64,000 nt of DNA, taken from the NCBI GenBank assembly GCA_035263105.1, contig DATFRO010000084.1, positions 12,257-76,256 of the forward strand. Direction: 5' to 3'. The notes under the pieces were generated by a model. It made no database searches. It was not told the origin of the DNA and worked only from the letters and a program-made list of their open reading frames with translations. Positions 51,213 through 60,841 of this stretch are shown here, in pieces; within the stretch, counting starts at the first letter, position 1; each line of letters begins with the position of its first letter. The translations under genes and the position numbers were made by a program. The DNA comes from DATBVX01 sp035263105. GTDB lineage: Bacteria; Pseudomonadota; Gammaproteobacteria; Steroidobacterales; Steroidobacteraceae.

Positions 51213-52535
51213 ATGTCCAGCCTGACGGTATTGCGCCTCGATGCTGCTTCGCTGCACAGCGAAGCGCGCTTGAATGCCTTTTTGCACCACGTCTACGGCG
51301 AGCTGCGCACGCGACGGCGTGTCGTCGTGGCGCTGCCCGCCGCCACCGCCGCCGACAGCAATCCGCTGGTGGCGGCCCTCGATGTGGCGGGCGTGCCCAC
51401 GCGTGTGGTGGCGGCGCCTGCCGCCGGCCAGCGCGGGACTGCCCCGATCGAGCTGCAGCGCGCGCCGCAGCTGGTTCACGAGCAGGCGGTGCTCCTCGCG
51501 TCTCACGAAACCCTGGCGGCGGCATGGCCCAACGGGACCGAGTGGCGACCGGAGCCGCGCGCTGCATCAGAGCGATTGCGCATCGTGCTGCTCGGGCTGG
51601 GCACCGTCGGCCTCGGCGTCTATCGCCACCTCGCGCAGCATCCGGACCTGTTCGAGGTGCTGCGTGTGGTGGTACGCGATCCCTCCCGGCACCGCGACGA
51701 CGGCGTCCCCGGGGAACTCCTGTCCACGAATGCGTGGGATGCCGTCAATGTCCCCGCAGATCTCGTCATCGAGGCGATCGGCGGCCTCGAGCCCGCCTCG
51801 GACATCGTGCATGCCGCACTCCTTCGCGAGCGCGACGTGGTGACCGCGAACAAGCTGCTCATCGCCTCGCGCTGGCCCACCTTGCGACGTTTCGCGGAAG
51901 AGCCGGCGCGGCTCAGATTTGCGGCGGCGGTCGGCGGAGCGGTGCCGGTGCTCGAGACGCTCGCCGATCTCAGGCGCAGCCACGTCATCCGCTCGGTGCG
52001 CGGCGTGATCAACGGCACGTGCAATTTCGTGCTCGACCAGCTGGAGCACGGTGTGACACTCGCGCACGCCGTCGCGGAGGCGCAGGCGCGAGGCTTCGCG
52101 GAAACCGACCCGCAGGCGGACCTCAGCGGCGCCGACGCAGCCCAGAAGCTCTGCCTGGTGACTCATGCCGCGTTCGGCATCCAGCTGCAGCCTGCCGAGG
52201 TTCAGACGAGCGGAATCGAAGAGCTCTCGACCGACCAGGTGCAGCGCGCCCTCGCGGGCAACCGCCGGATTCGCCTCGTTGCCGAGTGCACGCGCGACGG
52301 CGAAAGCGTGCACGCGCGAGTGCAGGCAGTGCCGGTGGCGCCGGGAGACTATCTCTGTGGCGCGCGCGGCGAAGAGAATCGCGTGGAGATCAGCACGGCG
52401 GGCCGGCGCTGCGTGCGATTGCGCGGCAAGGGCGCGGGCCGCTGGCCCACCGCCCTCGCGGTTCTCGGTGACGTCTACGACGTGCTGCGCGCACGCCGGC
52501 TCGCAGTGCCGGCGGCGCGCTGGTCACATCAGTAG
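51213..52535 (+). CDS. hom: Homoserine dehydrogenase
   Basis: 440 residues from the ATG at 51213. The C-terminal part (from about 122) is the enzyme: NAD(P) loop LLGLGTVGLG (126-135), VVTANKLLIA with catalytic Lys, RGVINGTCNFVLDQL, and the substrate motif ETDPQADLSGADAAQKL. It lacks the usual C-terminal ACT domain. The first 120 residues are not a normal Hom segment: VVVALPA and following could be the worn-down remainder of an aspartokinase-type or another regulatory module. It makes homoserine for Met and Thr and is controlled by the upstream riboswitch. It overlaps azurin's end by 7 bases. Confidence 0.9.
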   Translation: MSSLTVLRLDAASLHSEARLNAFLHHVYGELRTRRRVVVALPAATAADSNPLVAALDVAGVPTRVVAAPAAGQRGTAPIELQRAPQLVHEQAVLLASHETLAAAWPNGTEWRPEPRAASERLRIVLLGLGTVGLGVYRHLAQHPDLFEVLRVVVRDPSRHRDDGVPGELLSTNAWDAVNVPADLVIEAIGGLEPASDIVHAALLRERDVVTANKLLIASRWPTLRRFAEEPARLRFAAAVGGAVPVLETLADLRRSHVIRSVRGVINGTCNFVLDQLEHGVTLAHAVAEAQARGFAETDPQADLSGADAAQKLCLVTHAAFGIQLQPAEVQTSGIEELSTDQVQRALAGNRRIRLVAECTRDGESVHARVQAVPVAPGDYLCGARGEENRVEISTAGRRCVRLRGKGAGRWPTALAVLGDVYDVLRARRLAVPAARWSHQ

Positions 52536-52975
52536 ACGAACTTGCCGTGCATCAGGCCGTAGTGGCCGGGGAACGAGCAGAAGAACGTATAGTCACCGCC
52601 CTTGGTGAGCTTCGACACCGGGAACTTCACCGATGTCGATTCACCGCCGCCCACGACCTTGGTATGCGCGATGATGCGTTTGTCATCGGCCGGCAGGTAG
52701 TCCTTGTCGAGCCCGGCAGCCATGCCGGCATTGGCGACCGCGGTGTAGTCCGAAGTCTTGGTGAGCACCCAGTTGTGCCCCATGGTCTGCTTCGGGAGCT
52801 TGCCCGCGTGCTTCAGCGTCAGCTCCACTTCGGTGCAATCCGCGGGCACCTTCAGCTCAGTGACGTTGAACTTCATCAGGTCGTTGCCCTCGATGCTGAG
52901 CGGACAGGTCTTCGCGGCCATCGCCAGGTCCGCTGACAGCACCAATGCCACACCTACCAACCACTGCTTGATCAT
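52529..52975 (-). CDS. azu: Azurin, type 1 copper protein
   Basis: 148 residues with signal peptide (1-21, AMAA). The four copper ligands are His67 (MGHNWV), Cys133, His138 and Met142 (in FFCSFPGHYGLMHG), and Cys24-Cys47 matches the azurin disulfide. It is a periplasmic electron carrier, for example between bc1-type complexes and oxidases or peroxidases. AGGGG precedes the ATG at 52975. An FNR-type gene lies upstream on the same strand. Confidence 0.96.
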   Translation of the reverse strand: MIKQWLVGVALVLSADLAMAAKTCPLSIEGNDLMKFNVTELKVPADCTEVELTLKHAGKLPKQTMGHNWVLTKTSDYTAVANAGMAAGLDKDYLPADDKRIIAHTKVVGGGESTSVKFPVSKLTKGGDYTFFCSFPGHYGLMHGKFVY

Positions 52976-52986
52976 CACATTCCCCT

Positions 52987-54036
52987 CTAGTTGCCAGTTA
53001 CGCCCAGCCGTTTCTGCATGATCGGACTCGTGGTCGTGTACTGCAGAAACTGCTTCTTCTCCGGGTACAGATGATGCTGAATGCCGAAGGCCGCCAGCGC
53101 CGCTTCATGGAAGCCGCTCAGGATCAGCTTCTTCTTGCCCGGATAAAAATTGATGTCGCCCACCGCGAAGATGCCCGGCACGCTGGTCTGAAACTTCTCG
53201 GTATCGACGCGGATCGCGCGCTTGTCGAGCTCCAGGCCCCATTCGGCGATCGGGCCGAGCTTCGGATGCAGACCGTAGAACGCCAGCAGCTGCTCGGCGT
53301 TGAGCTCGTGACGCGCGCCATCCTTGCCGGTGATGATGACGCCGGCGAGCGTACCGTCGCGCACCAGGAGCTGCTCGGCGAGTCCCTCGATGTAGCGCAT
53401 GCGACCCGCGGCCACGAGCTGCTGCATCTTCGCGACCGAGGCGGGTGCCGCGCGAAATTCCGCACGGCGATGCACCAGCGTGAGGCTGCGCGCCTTGCCG
53501 CACAGGTCCAGGGTCCAGTCGAGCGCCGAGTCTCCGCCACCGAAGATGACGAGATCCTTGCCGTGGAAAGCCGCGGCGCTCTTGATGCGGTAGTGAATCT
53601 GCTGTCCCTCGAAGCCCTCCGCACCCTCGAGACCAAGGCGCCGCGGCTGGAATGAGCCAACGCCACCTGCGATCACGAGCGTGCGCGCGTGGAAGGTGGT
53701 GTCAGCGGCGGTGCGAACCCAGAAGCGCTTGTCGGTCTCCCTGCGCACCTCGGTCACCTCCTGGCCGAGGTGGAAAGTCGCGTTGAACGGCTTGATCTGC
53801 TGCAGCAGGCGATCAACCAGTTCCTGCGCGCCACACACCGGCAGTGCGGGAATGTCGTAGATCGGCTTGTCGGGATAGAGCTCGGTGCACTGCCCGCCGG
53901 GATGCGCGAGCGAGTCGACGACGTGCGCGGAGATGCCGAGCAGGCCGAGCTCGAATACCTGGAACAGGCCGCACGGGCCGGCGCCGACGATGACGACTTC
54001 GCACTCGATGGGCGCGCTCTTCGCCGCCACGCTCAT
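52987..54036 (-). CDS. Ferredoxin/flavodoxin-NADP+ reductase, thioredoxin-reductase-like
   Basis: 349 residues. FAD loop GAGPCG near the N-terminus, PGGQCTELYP, and NAD(P) loop FGGGDSALDW. There is no CxxC redox pair in the middle domain, so it is not a thioredoxin reductase but the YumC/TrxR-like FNR type. The C-terminal GDINFYPGKKKLILSGFHEAALAA is typical. It moves electrons between NADPH and ferredoxin. It is 11 bases before azurin on the same strand, so they are probably co-transcribed. Confidence 0.93.
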   Translation of the reverse strand: MSVAAKSAPIECEVVIVGAGPCGLFQVFELGLLGISAHVVDSLAHPGGQCTELYPDKPIYDIPALPVCGAQELVDRLLQQIKPFNATFHLGQEVTEVRRETDKRFWVRTAADTTFHARTLVIAGGVGSFQPRRLGLEGAEGFEGQQIHYRIKSAAAFHGKDLVIFGGGDSALDWTLDLCGKARSLTLVHRRAEFRAAPASVAKMQQLVAAGRMRYIEGLAEQLLVRDGTLAGVIITGKDGARHELNAEQLLAFYGLHPKLGPIAEWGLELDKRAIRVDTEKFQTSVPGIFAVGDINFYPGKKKLILSGFHEAALAAFGIQHHLYPEKKQFLQYTTTSPIMQKRLGVTGN

Positions 54037-54170
54037 TCGCGTCGGCTCGCTGGCGTTCGTGAACGCCGGATTCTGGCGTGAGTGCCTGTGGACACGTGAA
54101 TCTCGCCCGGAACAGCCGGTGGGGCGGCTATTCTACAGGGCGAATGCCGGGGAAGCTGCGTGGAGCTTTT

Positions 54171-56819
54171 CTAGCGACGTCGCGGACGCAGGGAAACGAC
54201 CGCCGGAGCGTCCGGCTCATCGGCCTCGAGGCGCGCGCCGTCAGCGAGCCCGAGGAGCAGCGACATGCGCTCCTGCGACCCCGCGACCAGCTTGAGAACT
54301 TCGGAGGCCACGACCGGCCGCTCGACGTAGTAGCCCTGCACGCTCACATCACCGCAGCCGGTGAGGAAATCGAGCTGGGCGGGTCGCTCGACACCTTCCG
54401 CGGTGACTTGCAACGCGAGGCTGCGGCAGAGCGTGATGATCGAGCGCACGATCGCGGCCGAGCGCGTGTTGGTGTCCACTTCGGCTATCAGGCTGCGGTC
54501 GAGCTTGACGCGGTTGAGCGGCAGTTTTTCCAGCGAGGTGAGCGACGAGTAGCCCGTGCCGAAGTCATCGAGCGCGATACCGACACCGAGCGAGCGCAGT
54601 CCTTTGAGCGCATCGACCGTGACGGCTCCGGTCTGCAGCATCGTTTCGGTGAGCTCGAGCTCCAGGCACGCGGGATCCAGGCGGTGCGTCTCCAGCAGCC
54701 GCTCCACCGCGTTCACGAAATCGCCGGCGAGGAACTGCTGCGAACAGACATTGAGGGCGACCTTGGCGTTCGGCCAGCCGCTGCGGCGCCACAGGTGTGC
54801 GGCCTGCGCGGCCTGGCGCATCACCCAGCCGCTCATTTCCACGATGAGACCGGATTGCTCGGCGATCGCGAGGAATTCGGCCGCCGCAACCACCTTGCCG
54901 TTCACCTGCCGCCAGCGCAGCAGCGCCTCCACGGCCGAGGTCTCGAGTGTCAGCAGTGAAACCTGCGGCTGGAAGTGCAGCGTCAGGTCGCTCTCCTCCA
55001 CCGCGCGGCGCAGAGCCTGCTCGACCTGGAAGCGACTGCTCGCGGACACCAACAGGTCGGGGCTGTAGACACAGGCACGGTTGCGTCCGAGCTCCTTGGC
55101 GCGGAACAGCGCGGCGTCGGCGGCGCGCAGCAGCGCCGGAACATCGCGCGCGTGGTCGGGATAGATGGCCGCTCCCAGGCTCATCCCGATCAGCAGTTCG
55201 CGCTGCCCGACGCTCACCGGGCGATGGAATTCCGCCACCATCTGTTGCGTGCGGTGCTCGACCTCTTCGGGGGTGCCGCCGCCTTCGAGCAGCAGCGTGA
55301 ACTCATCGCCACCGAGGCGTGCGACGAAGCCGGTGTCGCCTGCCGCCGCGCGCAACCGATCGCCGATCACCTTGAGCACCTTGTCGCCGAATTCGTGGCC
55401 CAGGCTGTCGTTGATCATCTTGAAGTTGTCGAGGTCGACGAACAGCACCGTGAGCTGCTGGTTCTTCTCCGTGGCCGCGGCGAGCGCCGCGTTGAGATGC
55501 ATGAAGAGGTGCCGCCGGTTGGGGAGCGAGGTCAGCGGATCGTGGTTGGCGAGGTGCTTGAGCTGGCGCGTGCGTCGCGCGACCCGGTCCTCGAGCTCCG
55601 CCTGGTTGGACTTCACCGCGCGCTCGGCAGTCGCAAGTTCGGAAGCCATGTGGTTGAAGGCGCCGGCGAGCTCGTCGAGCTCACGCACACCGCCTTCGGG
55701 CACGCGCGTCGTGAGCGCGCCGGCTGCGAGACGCCGGGTCGCGGCAGTCAGGCGTTTCACCGGCAGTGTGATGCCGTAGAGCGTCGCGGCGGTCACCAGC
55801 ACGATCACGCCGAGGACCGCCATGCTCACGATCGCGATCATGCGCTCCGCATCCTGTGCGGTCGCACGCGCTTCGCCGGCGGAGGCGGCCAGCGCGCGCA
55901 GCGCGGGCTCTTCGAAGGTCACGCGCACCTGTTCGACGAGCGCCGCGCCCGCGGTCGCGAAGCTGCGGCGGCTCGATTCCAGCTCGCTGTCGAGCTTGCG
56001 CGCCGCGCGGTGCAGGCGGGTCGCATCTTCGAAGTCACCCTGCACCAGGTCGTACCACGCGACACCGGGCGAACGCTTGAACTCGTCGGCATGCTCGGCG
56101 AGCTTGCGGCGGAACGCGACCTCGCGCTTGGCGCCCTCGGTGGCGTTGCGCGTGGTCGGCTGTGCGAGCTGTGCGGTGAGACTGTCGCGCACCGCGTCGA
56201 GTGCCTGGCTCAACTCCGCGAGCGAGCGACGCGCCATGACGTTGTCGCCGACCAGCAAGCCGCTGGCGCCCGCCGAGGCGACGCGCTGGCCGAGTGCATC
56301 CATCAGCGACCAGCAGGATGCGAGCAGCTCGGCGCGACGGTCGAACTGATCCATGAGGACCACGCCCGCGTGCTCGTGCTCGGCGAGGGCGTTCGGCAGA
56401 TCGTGGCCGGGGTCGACGCCCGCTTCAGGGCGCACGTGCTTTTCGTGTTCGTCGAGCGCGGACTGCAACTCCGCGCGCGCGCCTTCGAGCGCGGCGCGAT
56501 CCGGGCGCGAGCCCGGCTTCAGGTACGTGAGAACGGCGCGGTCGAAGCCGCCGATCGCATCGGCCAGCGTGCGCGCGCGATGTGCGAGGGGCTCGAGCTC
56601 TTCCTGCACGCGTGCCGCGTTCTGCGTCGCGAGCCGCGTGCTGCGCTGGACCAGCACGTTGCCGGTGAGACACACGACCATGATGGCCATGAGTCCCAAC
56701 GCCAGCCATGCTCCGAGTGAAAAACGAAAACTGCGCCCGCGCGCCGGCTCCGGATCGGATTCCTCCTCCGGTGCCGGTTCTTCGTCAGTCGATCGGTGGT
56801 CCTGGATGCCTGGGTCCAT
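54171..56819 (-). CDS. Membrane GGDEF-EAL cyclic-di-GMP enzyme with HAMP
   Basis: 882 residues: helix 1 (about 35-57), a long periplasmic helical sensor region (58-325) that looks like a four-helix or HBM-type bundle, helix 2 (327-351), HAMP (352-405), GGDEF (425-595) with an intact GGDEF (503-507), and EAL (610-865) with EAL (631-633), DDFGTG and AEGVE motifs all intact. Both activities, synthesis and breakdown of c-di-GMP, may therefore be possible. There is no RxxD inhibitory site before GGDEF. The signal is unknown. Confidence 0.94.
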   Translation of the reverse strand: MDPGIQDHRSTDEEPAPEEESDPEPARGRSFRFSLGAWLALGLMAIMVVCLTGNVLVQRSTRLATQNAARVQEELEPLAHRARTLADAIGGFDRAVLTYLKPGSRPDRAALEGARAELQSALDEHEKHVRPEAGVDPGHDLPNALAEHEHAGVVLMDQFDRRAELLASCWSLMDALGQRVASAGASGLLVGDNVMARRSLAELSQALDAVRDSLTAQLAQPTTRNATEGAKREVAFRRKLAEHADEFKRSPGVAWYDLVQGDFEDATRLHRAARKLDSELESSRRSFATAGAALVEQVRVTFEEPALRALAASAGEARATAQDAERMIAIVSMAVLGVIVLVTAATLYGITLPVKRLTAATRRLAAGALTTRVPEGGVRELDELAGAFNHMASELATAERAVKSNQAELEDRVARRTRQLKHLANHDPLTSLPNRRHLFMHLNAALAAATEKNQQLTVLFVDLDNFKMINDSLGHEFGDKVLKVIGDRLRAAAGDTGFVARLGGDEFTLLLEGGGTPEEVEHRTQQMVAEFHRPVSVGQRELLIGMSLGAAIYPDHARDVPALLRAADAALFRAKELGRNRACVYSPDLLVSASSRFQVEQALRRAVEESDLTLHFQPQVSLLTLETSAVEALLRWRQVNGKVVAAAEFLAIAEQSGLIVEMSGWVMRQAAQAAHLWRRSGWPNAKVALNVCSQQFLAGDFVNAVERLLETHRLDPACLELELTETMLQTGAVTVDALKGLRSLGVGIALDDFGTGYSSLTSLEKLPLNRVKLDRSLIAEVDTNTRSAAIVRSIITLCRSLALQVTAEGVERPAQLDFLTGCGDVSVQGYYVERPVVASEVLKLVAGSQERMSLLLGLADGARLEADEPDAPAVVSLRPRRR

Positions 56820-56990
56820 GTACGACCGCGAGCCATTGACAGTTGCAGAACCATGTCAGGACTAGGGTTTTCCCGCCACGCCGCAGGTCTCAGCATTTAC
56901 CTTACCGAGGTTACGTTATGACCAATCCTGCGGCGCATTGTAGGATGTGCGCCCCCGATCGGCGGGCATCCCGCGATATGGATCACACTC

Positions 56991-58340
56991 ATGAGCACAC
57001 CCACCCCTGAGAATCCCGCTTCCACCCCCGCCACGACCAACGATGCGCTGCATCGCCGCAGGGCGAATGCCGTGCCGCGCGGGGTCTCGAATCTGCTCGC
57101 GGTGTACGCGGATCACGCTCGCAACGCCGAGGTGTGGGATGTGGAGGGACGCCGCTACATCGATTTTGCGAGCGGCATCGCCGTGCTCAACACCGGGCAC
57201 ATCCATCCGAAGATGCAGGCCGCGGTTGCGCAGCAGCTCACGCGCTTGTCGCACGCGTGCTTCCAGGTCACCCCGTACGAGACGTATATCGCGCTGGCGG
57301 AGCGCCTGAATTCGCTCGCGCCCGGCTCGACTGCGAAGAAGACGATTTTCCTGTCGACCGGGGCCGAGGCGGTGGAGAACGCGGTGAAGATCGCGCGCTA
57401 TCACACCAACCGCTCGGCGGTGATCGCCTTCAGCGGCAGCTTTCACGGACGCACGCTGATGTGCATCGGTCTGACGGGCAAGGTCCAGCCCTACAAGGCG
57501 GGATTCGGCCCCATGCTGCCCGAAATCTTCCACGTGCCGTTCCCGATCGGCTATCACGGCGTCACGCCGGAAGATTCCTTTCGCGCCCTCGACCAGTTGT
57601 TCAAGGCGGACGTCGACCCGGCGCGAGTGGCGGCAATCATCATCGAGCCGGTGCTCGGCGAAGGCGGCTTCTACATCGCACCGCCCGCGTTCCTGCAGAA
57701 GCTGCGCCAGCTGTGCGACAGCCACGGCATCATGCTGATCGCCGACGAGATCCAGACCGGTTTCGGACGGACCGGGCGGATGTTCGCGATCGAGCACTCG
57801 GGTGTCGAGCCGGACCTGATGACGGTCGCGAAGAGTCTCGCCGGCGGCGTGCCACTGTCCGCCGTAATCGGCAAGGCTCCGATCATGGATGCGCCACCGC
57901 CGGGCGGCCTTGGCGGCACCTTCGCGGGTTCACCGCTCGGTTGCGCCGCCGGGCTCGCGATCCTCGAAGTGATCCGCCAGGAGAACCTGCTCGAGCGCGC
58001 CCGGCAGATCGGTGATCGCATGGTGGCGCGTCTGAAGACGATGCAACTGCGCCTGCCGTGCATCGGCGACGTGCGCGGGCTCGGCGCGATGGTCTCGATG
58101 GAGCTGGTGCGCAATCGCGATGCGAACGCGCCGGACGCCGAGCTCACCAAGGCGCTCACGCAGGCCGCCGGACGCAAGGGACTCATCCTCCTGTCCTGCG
58201 GCGTGCGCAGCAACGTGATTCGCTTCCTCGCGCCGCTCACCGCGAGCGATGCGATCGTCGATGAAGGCCTGCAGATCGTCGAAGACTGCCTCAGGGAGCT
58301 GACGACCAGTCAGCGCGAAGCCGCCGCCGCCACCGGATAG
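56991..58340 (+). CDS. gabT: 4-aminobutyrate-type aminotransferase (GabT-like)
   Basis: 449 residues of class III PLP aminotransferase: FLSTGAEAVENAVKIAR, ISGS-like SGSFHGRTLMCIGLTG, the PLP-binding IADEIQTGFGRTGRMFA, and the Schiff-base Lys in VAKSLAGGVPLSAVIG. Closest in feel to GabT (GABA to succinate semialdehyde), but beta-alanine and other omega-amino acids are possible. No gabD neighbour. The 170-base region upstream (56820-56990) shows no clear promoter to me. Confidence 0.92.
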   Translation: MSTPTPENPASTPATTNDALHRRRANAVPRGVSNLLAVYADHARNAEVWDVEGRRYIDFASGIAVLNTGHIHPKMQAAVAQQLTRLSHACFQVTPYETYIALAERLNSLAPGSTAKKTIFLSTGAEAVENAVKIARYHTNRSAVIAFSGSFHGRTLMCIGLTGKVQPYKAGFGPMLPEIFHVPFPIGYHGVTPEDSFRALDQLFKADVDPARVAAIIIEPVLGEGGFYIAPPAFLQKLRQLCDSHGIMLIADEIQTGFGRTGRMFAIEHSGVEPDLMTVAKSLAGGVPLSAVIGKAPIMDAPPPGGLGGTFAGSPLGCAAGLAILEVIRQENLLERARQIGDRMVARLKTMQLRLPCIGDVRGLGAMVSMELVRNRDANAPDAELTKALTQAAGRKGLILLSCGVRSNVIRFLAPLTASDAIVDEGLQIVEDCLRELTTSQREAAAATG

Positions 58341-58357
58341 GGAACGTCCGTCCGGAC

Positions 58358-60292
58358 CTAGAGCGTGCTCCCCGCAACGGCGGGCTTGAAGTCGAGCACC
58401 TTGAGCTTGGAGCGCATGCGCGAGCCGACATAGAGCTGCGGCTCCGAGGGTGTAAGCCCTTCGCTCTTCTCACGGCCGGCGATGATCGTTTGCGTGCGTG
58501 CGAACGCATCCAGCAGCGTATTCGACGCCGGCAGGGCATCCTGGAACAGCGCCTCGCCGAAATACGTGAGGTCGCGCTCGTCGCTGCAACCGAACGAGGT
58601 GCGATCCTCGCGCGCCGCGGTGAATATGATGGTCTGCGCATTCGCCAGCGGCTCGATGAAGGTGCCCGAATAACACGCGGAGATGATGAGCACCCGCCAT
58701 TGGATGTGCGCGGCATCAAGCGCAGTCTTCAGATCTTCCGCGTACAGGTCGCTGAAAGGCATCCCCTGCTGGCGCACGGCGACTGAGCCGTCGTCCGAGC
58801 CGTGCGAAGTGATGTAGAGCACCAGCACGTCATTGGCGACATCCATCGTGCGCCCGAGTCCCGCGAGCGCGCGGCGCAGCGATTCCGCGCTCGCGAGTAC
58901 CGTGTCCTGGTTCGGATGCGGCGAATTGGCGAGCACGATCTCGTGTCCGGTGAGCGCGAAGCGTTTCTCGAGCGCGCGGCGCGCAAAATTCACTTCCCTG
59001 GCGAAGACCTCCTGGTCGCCATCACCCGCGAAGCCGAGAAAATACGCATCGATGCGCGCGGGATCCTGCGGTGCGAGCACGCCCACCGCGTGCTCGATCA
59101 GCTCCGGCTGCCGGTACATCTGTTCCTCGGCAGCCGCCCAGTCGGTGGGTTCGTCGTCATCCCCCGCGTCCGCGACGTACCAGAACTGCGGGCGCTCATA
59201 CACCGTTTCGGCGTAGACCCACGATGTGATCAGGACTACGGCGAGTGAACTGGCGATGGCGAACGCGCGGGGCTCACCGCCGACGCGAAGCTTCGCCCGC
59301 ACCAGGTAGACCAGCGCGCCCAGGGCCACGATCACGCCAACCCAGCGGGCCAGCCGCGAATCCTGCAGCAGCCAGTCGAGGAGCAGCGCGAGCAGCGTCA
59401 GCACCGGCAGCACACTGGCGCTCGCAATCAGCGAGCGGCCGAGCGTCCCGACACCGTAGCTCGTCGGCGTGAAGAAAATGAAAGCCGCGAGCGCGATCAG
59501 TGCAATCCATGCGACCTCGAGCAGGCTGAAACTCGTGAACACCGCGCCTTCTTCGGCCACGACGCGATCGAATGCGATCCAGATCGCGAGGGCGATGAGC
59601 CCGAACAGCAAGACCTGTCGCGCCGAGGGCGCAAACTGGCTGGCATCGACCTTGCGAAAAGTCAGCAGGCGCAACCCGGCGAGGCAGTTGCGGACGAACC
59701 GCGGGCGTTGCGGCGGCAACGCCGCGGCCGGCGCCTCCGTCGCTCCTTCCGCAATCCGCGGAGCACTTTGCTCTGCGGCTGCCGGCCCAGCCGCATTGGC
59801 CGAAGCGACCCGTCGCTGCAACTCCGCCTTGAGCGCCTCGGCATCGTTCGGCGCGGTGAGTTCACGCTTCGGGATGACCAGGCTGCTCAGCTCGTCGAGC
59901 ATCAGGAACAAGTAGCTCTCGGTCTCCTCGACGCTGCGAATCGCGTTCCAGTTGAAGCTGTACGTGCTCTTTGCACCCTGCATCAGGAGAGCATCGGCCT
60001 CGATCGTGTATGTCTTGCGGCCCAGCCACGCTTCGGGAACCGGGCCGGTGCGCCGCTGCAATTGCGCAGCGCCCCAGATGGCCGCGTAGATGAGCACGAT
60101 CACGATCAACGCGGTGGGCCCATCGAAATGCCATCCGCCCAGCGCGCTCTGCAGTGCCAGCACGATACCGATGACCGCGGAGATGGCGATCGCCGACAGC
60201 CACCAGCGCCGGCGCTGCACGCGCATGCGCACAGCGACGAACTGCGCGTAGGCGTGCCAATCCTCGCGCGTGAGGGTCACATCGATCTGCAT
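58358..60292 (-). CDS. YcxB-like/multi-helix protein with C13 caspase-like peptidase domain
   Basis: 644 residues. 1-165: two helices (about 33-51, 60-78) plus a YcxB-like domain (YTIEADALLMQG, IPKRELTA). 225-360: five more helices. 415-630: a peptidase C13 (legumain/caspase-like) domain with the dyad His497 (YITSHGSDDG) and Cys540 (IISACYSGTF), then FTAAREDRTSFGC and a YVGSRMRSKL end. The peptidase is probably active, as both catalytic residues are kept. It starts 6 bases after the LpoP-like gene in the PBP1b operon. The target is unknown; a link to cell-wall control is inferred from position. Confidence 0.85.
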   Translation of the reverse strand: MQIDVTLTREDWHAYAQFVAVRMRVQRRRWWLSAIAISAVIGIVLALQSALGGWHFDGPTALIVIVLIYAAIWGAAQLQRRTGPVPEAWLGRKTYTIEADALLMQGAKSTYSFNWNAIRSVEETESYLFLMLDELSSLVIPKRELTAPNDAEALKAELQRRVASANAAGPAAAEQSAPRIAEGATEAPAAALPPQRPRFVRNCLAGLRLLTFRKVDASQFAPSARQVLLFGLIALAIWIAFDRVVAEEGAVFTSFSLLEVAWIALIALAAFIFFTPTSYGVGTLGRSLIASASVLPVLTLLALLLDWLLQDSRLARWVGVIVALGALVYLVRAKLRVGGEPRAFAIASSLAVVLITSWVYAETVYERPQFWYVADAGDDDEPTDWAAAEEQMYRQPELIEHAVGVLAPQDPARIDAYFLGFAGDGDQEVFAREVNFARRALEKRFALTGHEIVLANSPHPNQDTVLASAESLRRALAGLGRTMDVANDVLVLYITSHGSDDGSVAVRQQGMPFSDLYAEDLKTALDAAHIQWRVLIISACYSGTFIEPLANAQTIIFTAAREDRTSFGCSDERDLTYFGEALFQDALPASNTLLDAFARTQTIIAGREKSEGLTPSEPQLYVGSRMRSKLKVLDFKPAVAGSTL

Positions 60293-60298
60293 CGGGAA

Positions 60299-60841
60299 TC
60301 AGCGCGTCGCCAGCTCGTCGGCGCGCGCCTCGGCCTCCTTCGCCTCCGGCCCGCGTCCGCGGCCCTGCAACGCGCTCGCAATCAGGCGCCAGGCCGACGA
60401 CTGCGCCTTCGGGTCGCCGGTGGCGAGCGACAGCGCCTTGCGCCCGAGGTTCTCCGCCTGGACGTAGTTGTTCTCCGCCTGTCGCACCTGGCCGAGCTCG
60501 ATCCAGAGCAACGGGTTGTTGGGCTCGATGCGCAACGCGCGCTCGATCGAGCTTGCGGCCACGGGCAGATTGCCGGCCGCAGACGCGGCGTGCGCCTGGT
60601 CGACCAGCGAACGCGCGGCGGCGCCCAGCTCGAAGGTGCGTGGCGGCTGGGGAGGTGGCACGGCCTCGGGTTGCGGCTGTCGCTCGATCGGTGGCGGCTG
60701 CTCCGGCGGCGGAGACGGCACGGTCGGGGCGCCGCCGCTCGGTGGACTCGGTTGTGGCTTGGGCGGCGGCGAATACGGATTGGGCAGTCGACAGGCAGAC
60801 AGGACGATCAGCAGGACGAGTGGGAGGAGCGGCCTTCGCAT
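60299..60841 (-). CDS. TPR lipoprotein, LpoP-like PBP1b activator
   Basis: 180 residues from the ATG at 60841, which shares one base with the pbp1b stop (TGATG). Lipobox VLSAC (Cys17), a Pro-rich arm (about 20-68), then TPR-like helices (VDQAHAASAAGNLPVAASSIERAL is within 80-103). This is the layout of LpoP, the Pseudomonas lipoprotein encoded next to mrcB that stimulates PBP1b from the outer membrane. By analogy it would reach PBP1b through peptidoglycan. Confidence 0.8.
   Translation of the reverse strand: MRRPLLPLVLLIVLSACRLPNPYSPPPKPQPSPPSGGAPTVPSPPPEQPPPIERQPQPEAVPPPQPPRTFELGAAARSLVDQAHAASAAGNLPVAASSIERALRIEPNNPLLWIELGQVRQAENNYVQAENLGRKALSLATGDPKAQSSAWRLIASALQGRGRGPEAKEAEARADELATR

Noticed and set aside
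54975..56720. 581-codon plus-strand frame opposite the GGDEF-EAL gene
   Set aside because: No recognisable domain; the minus strand encodes complete HAMP, GGDEF and EAL domains.
56820..56990. Riboswitch or clear promoter before the aminotransferase
   Set aside because: Only weak boxes and short repeats; no convincing fold.
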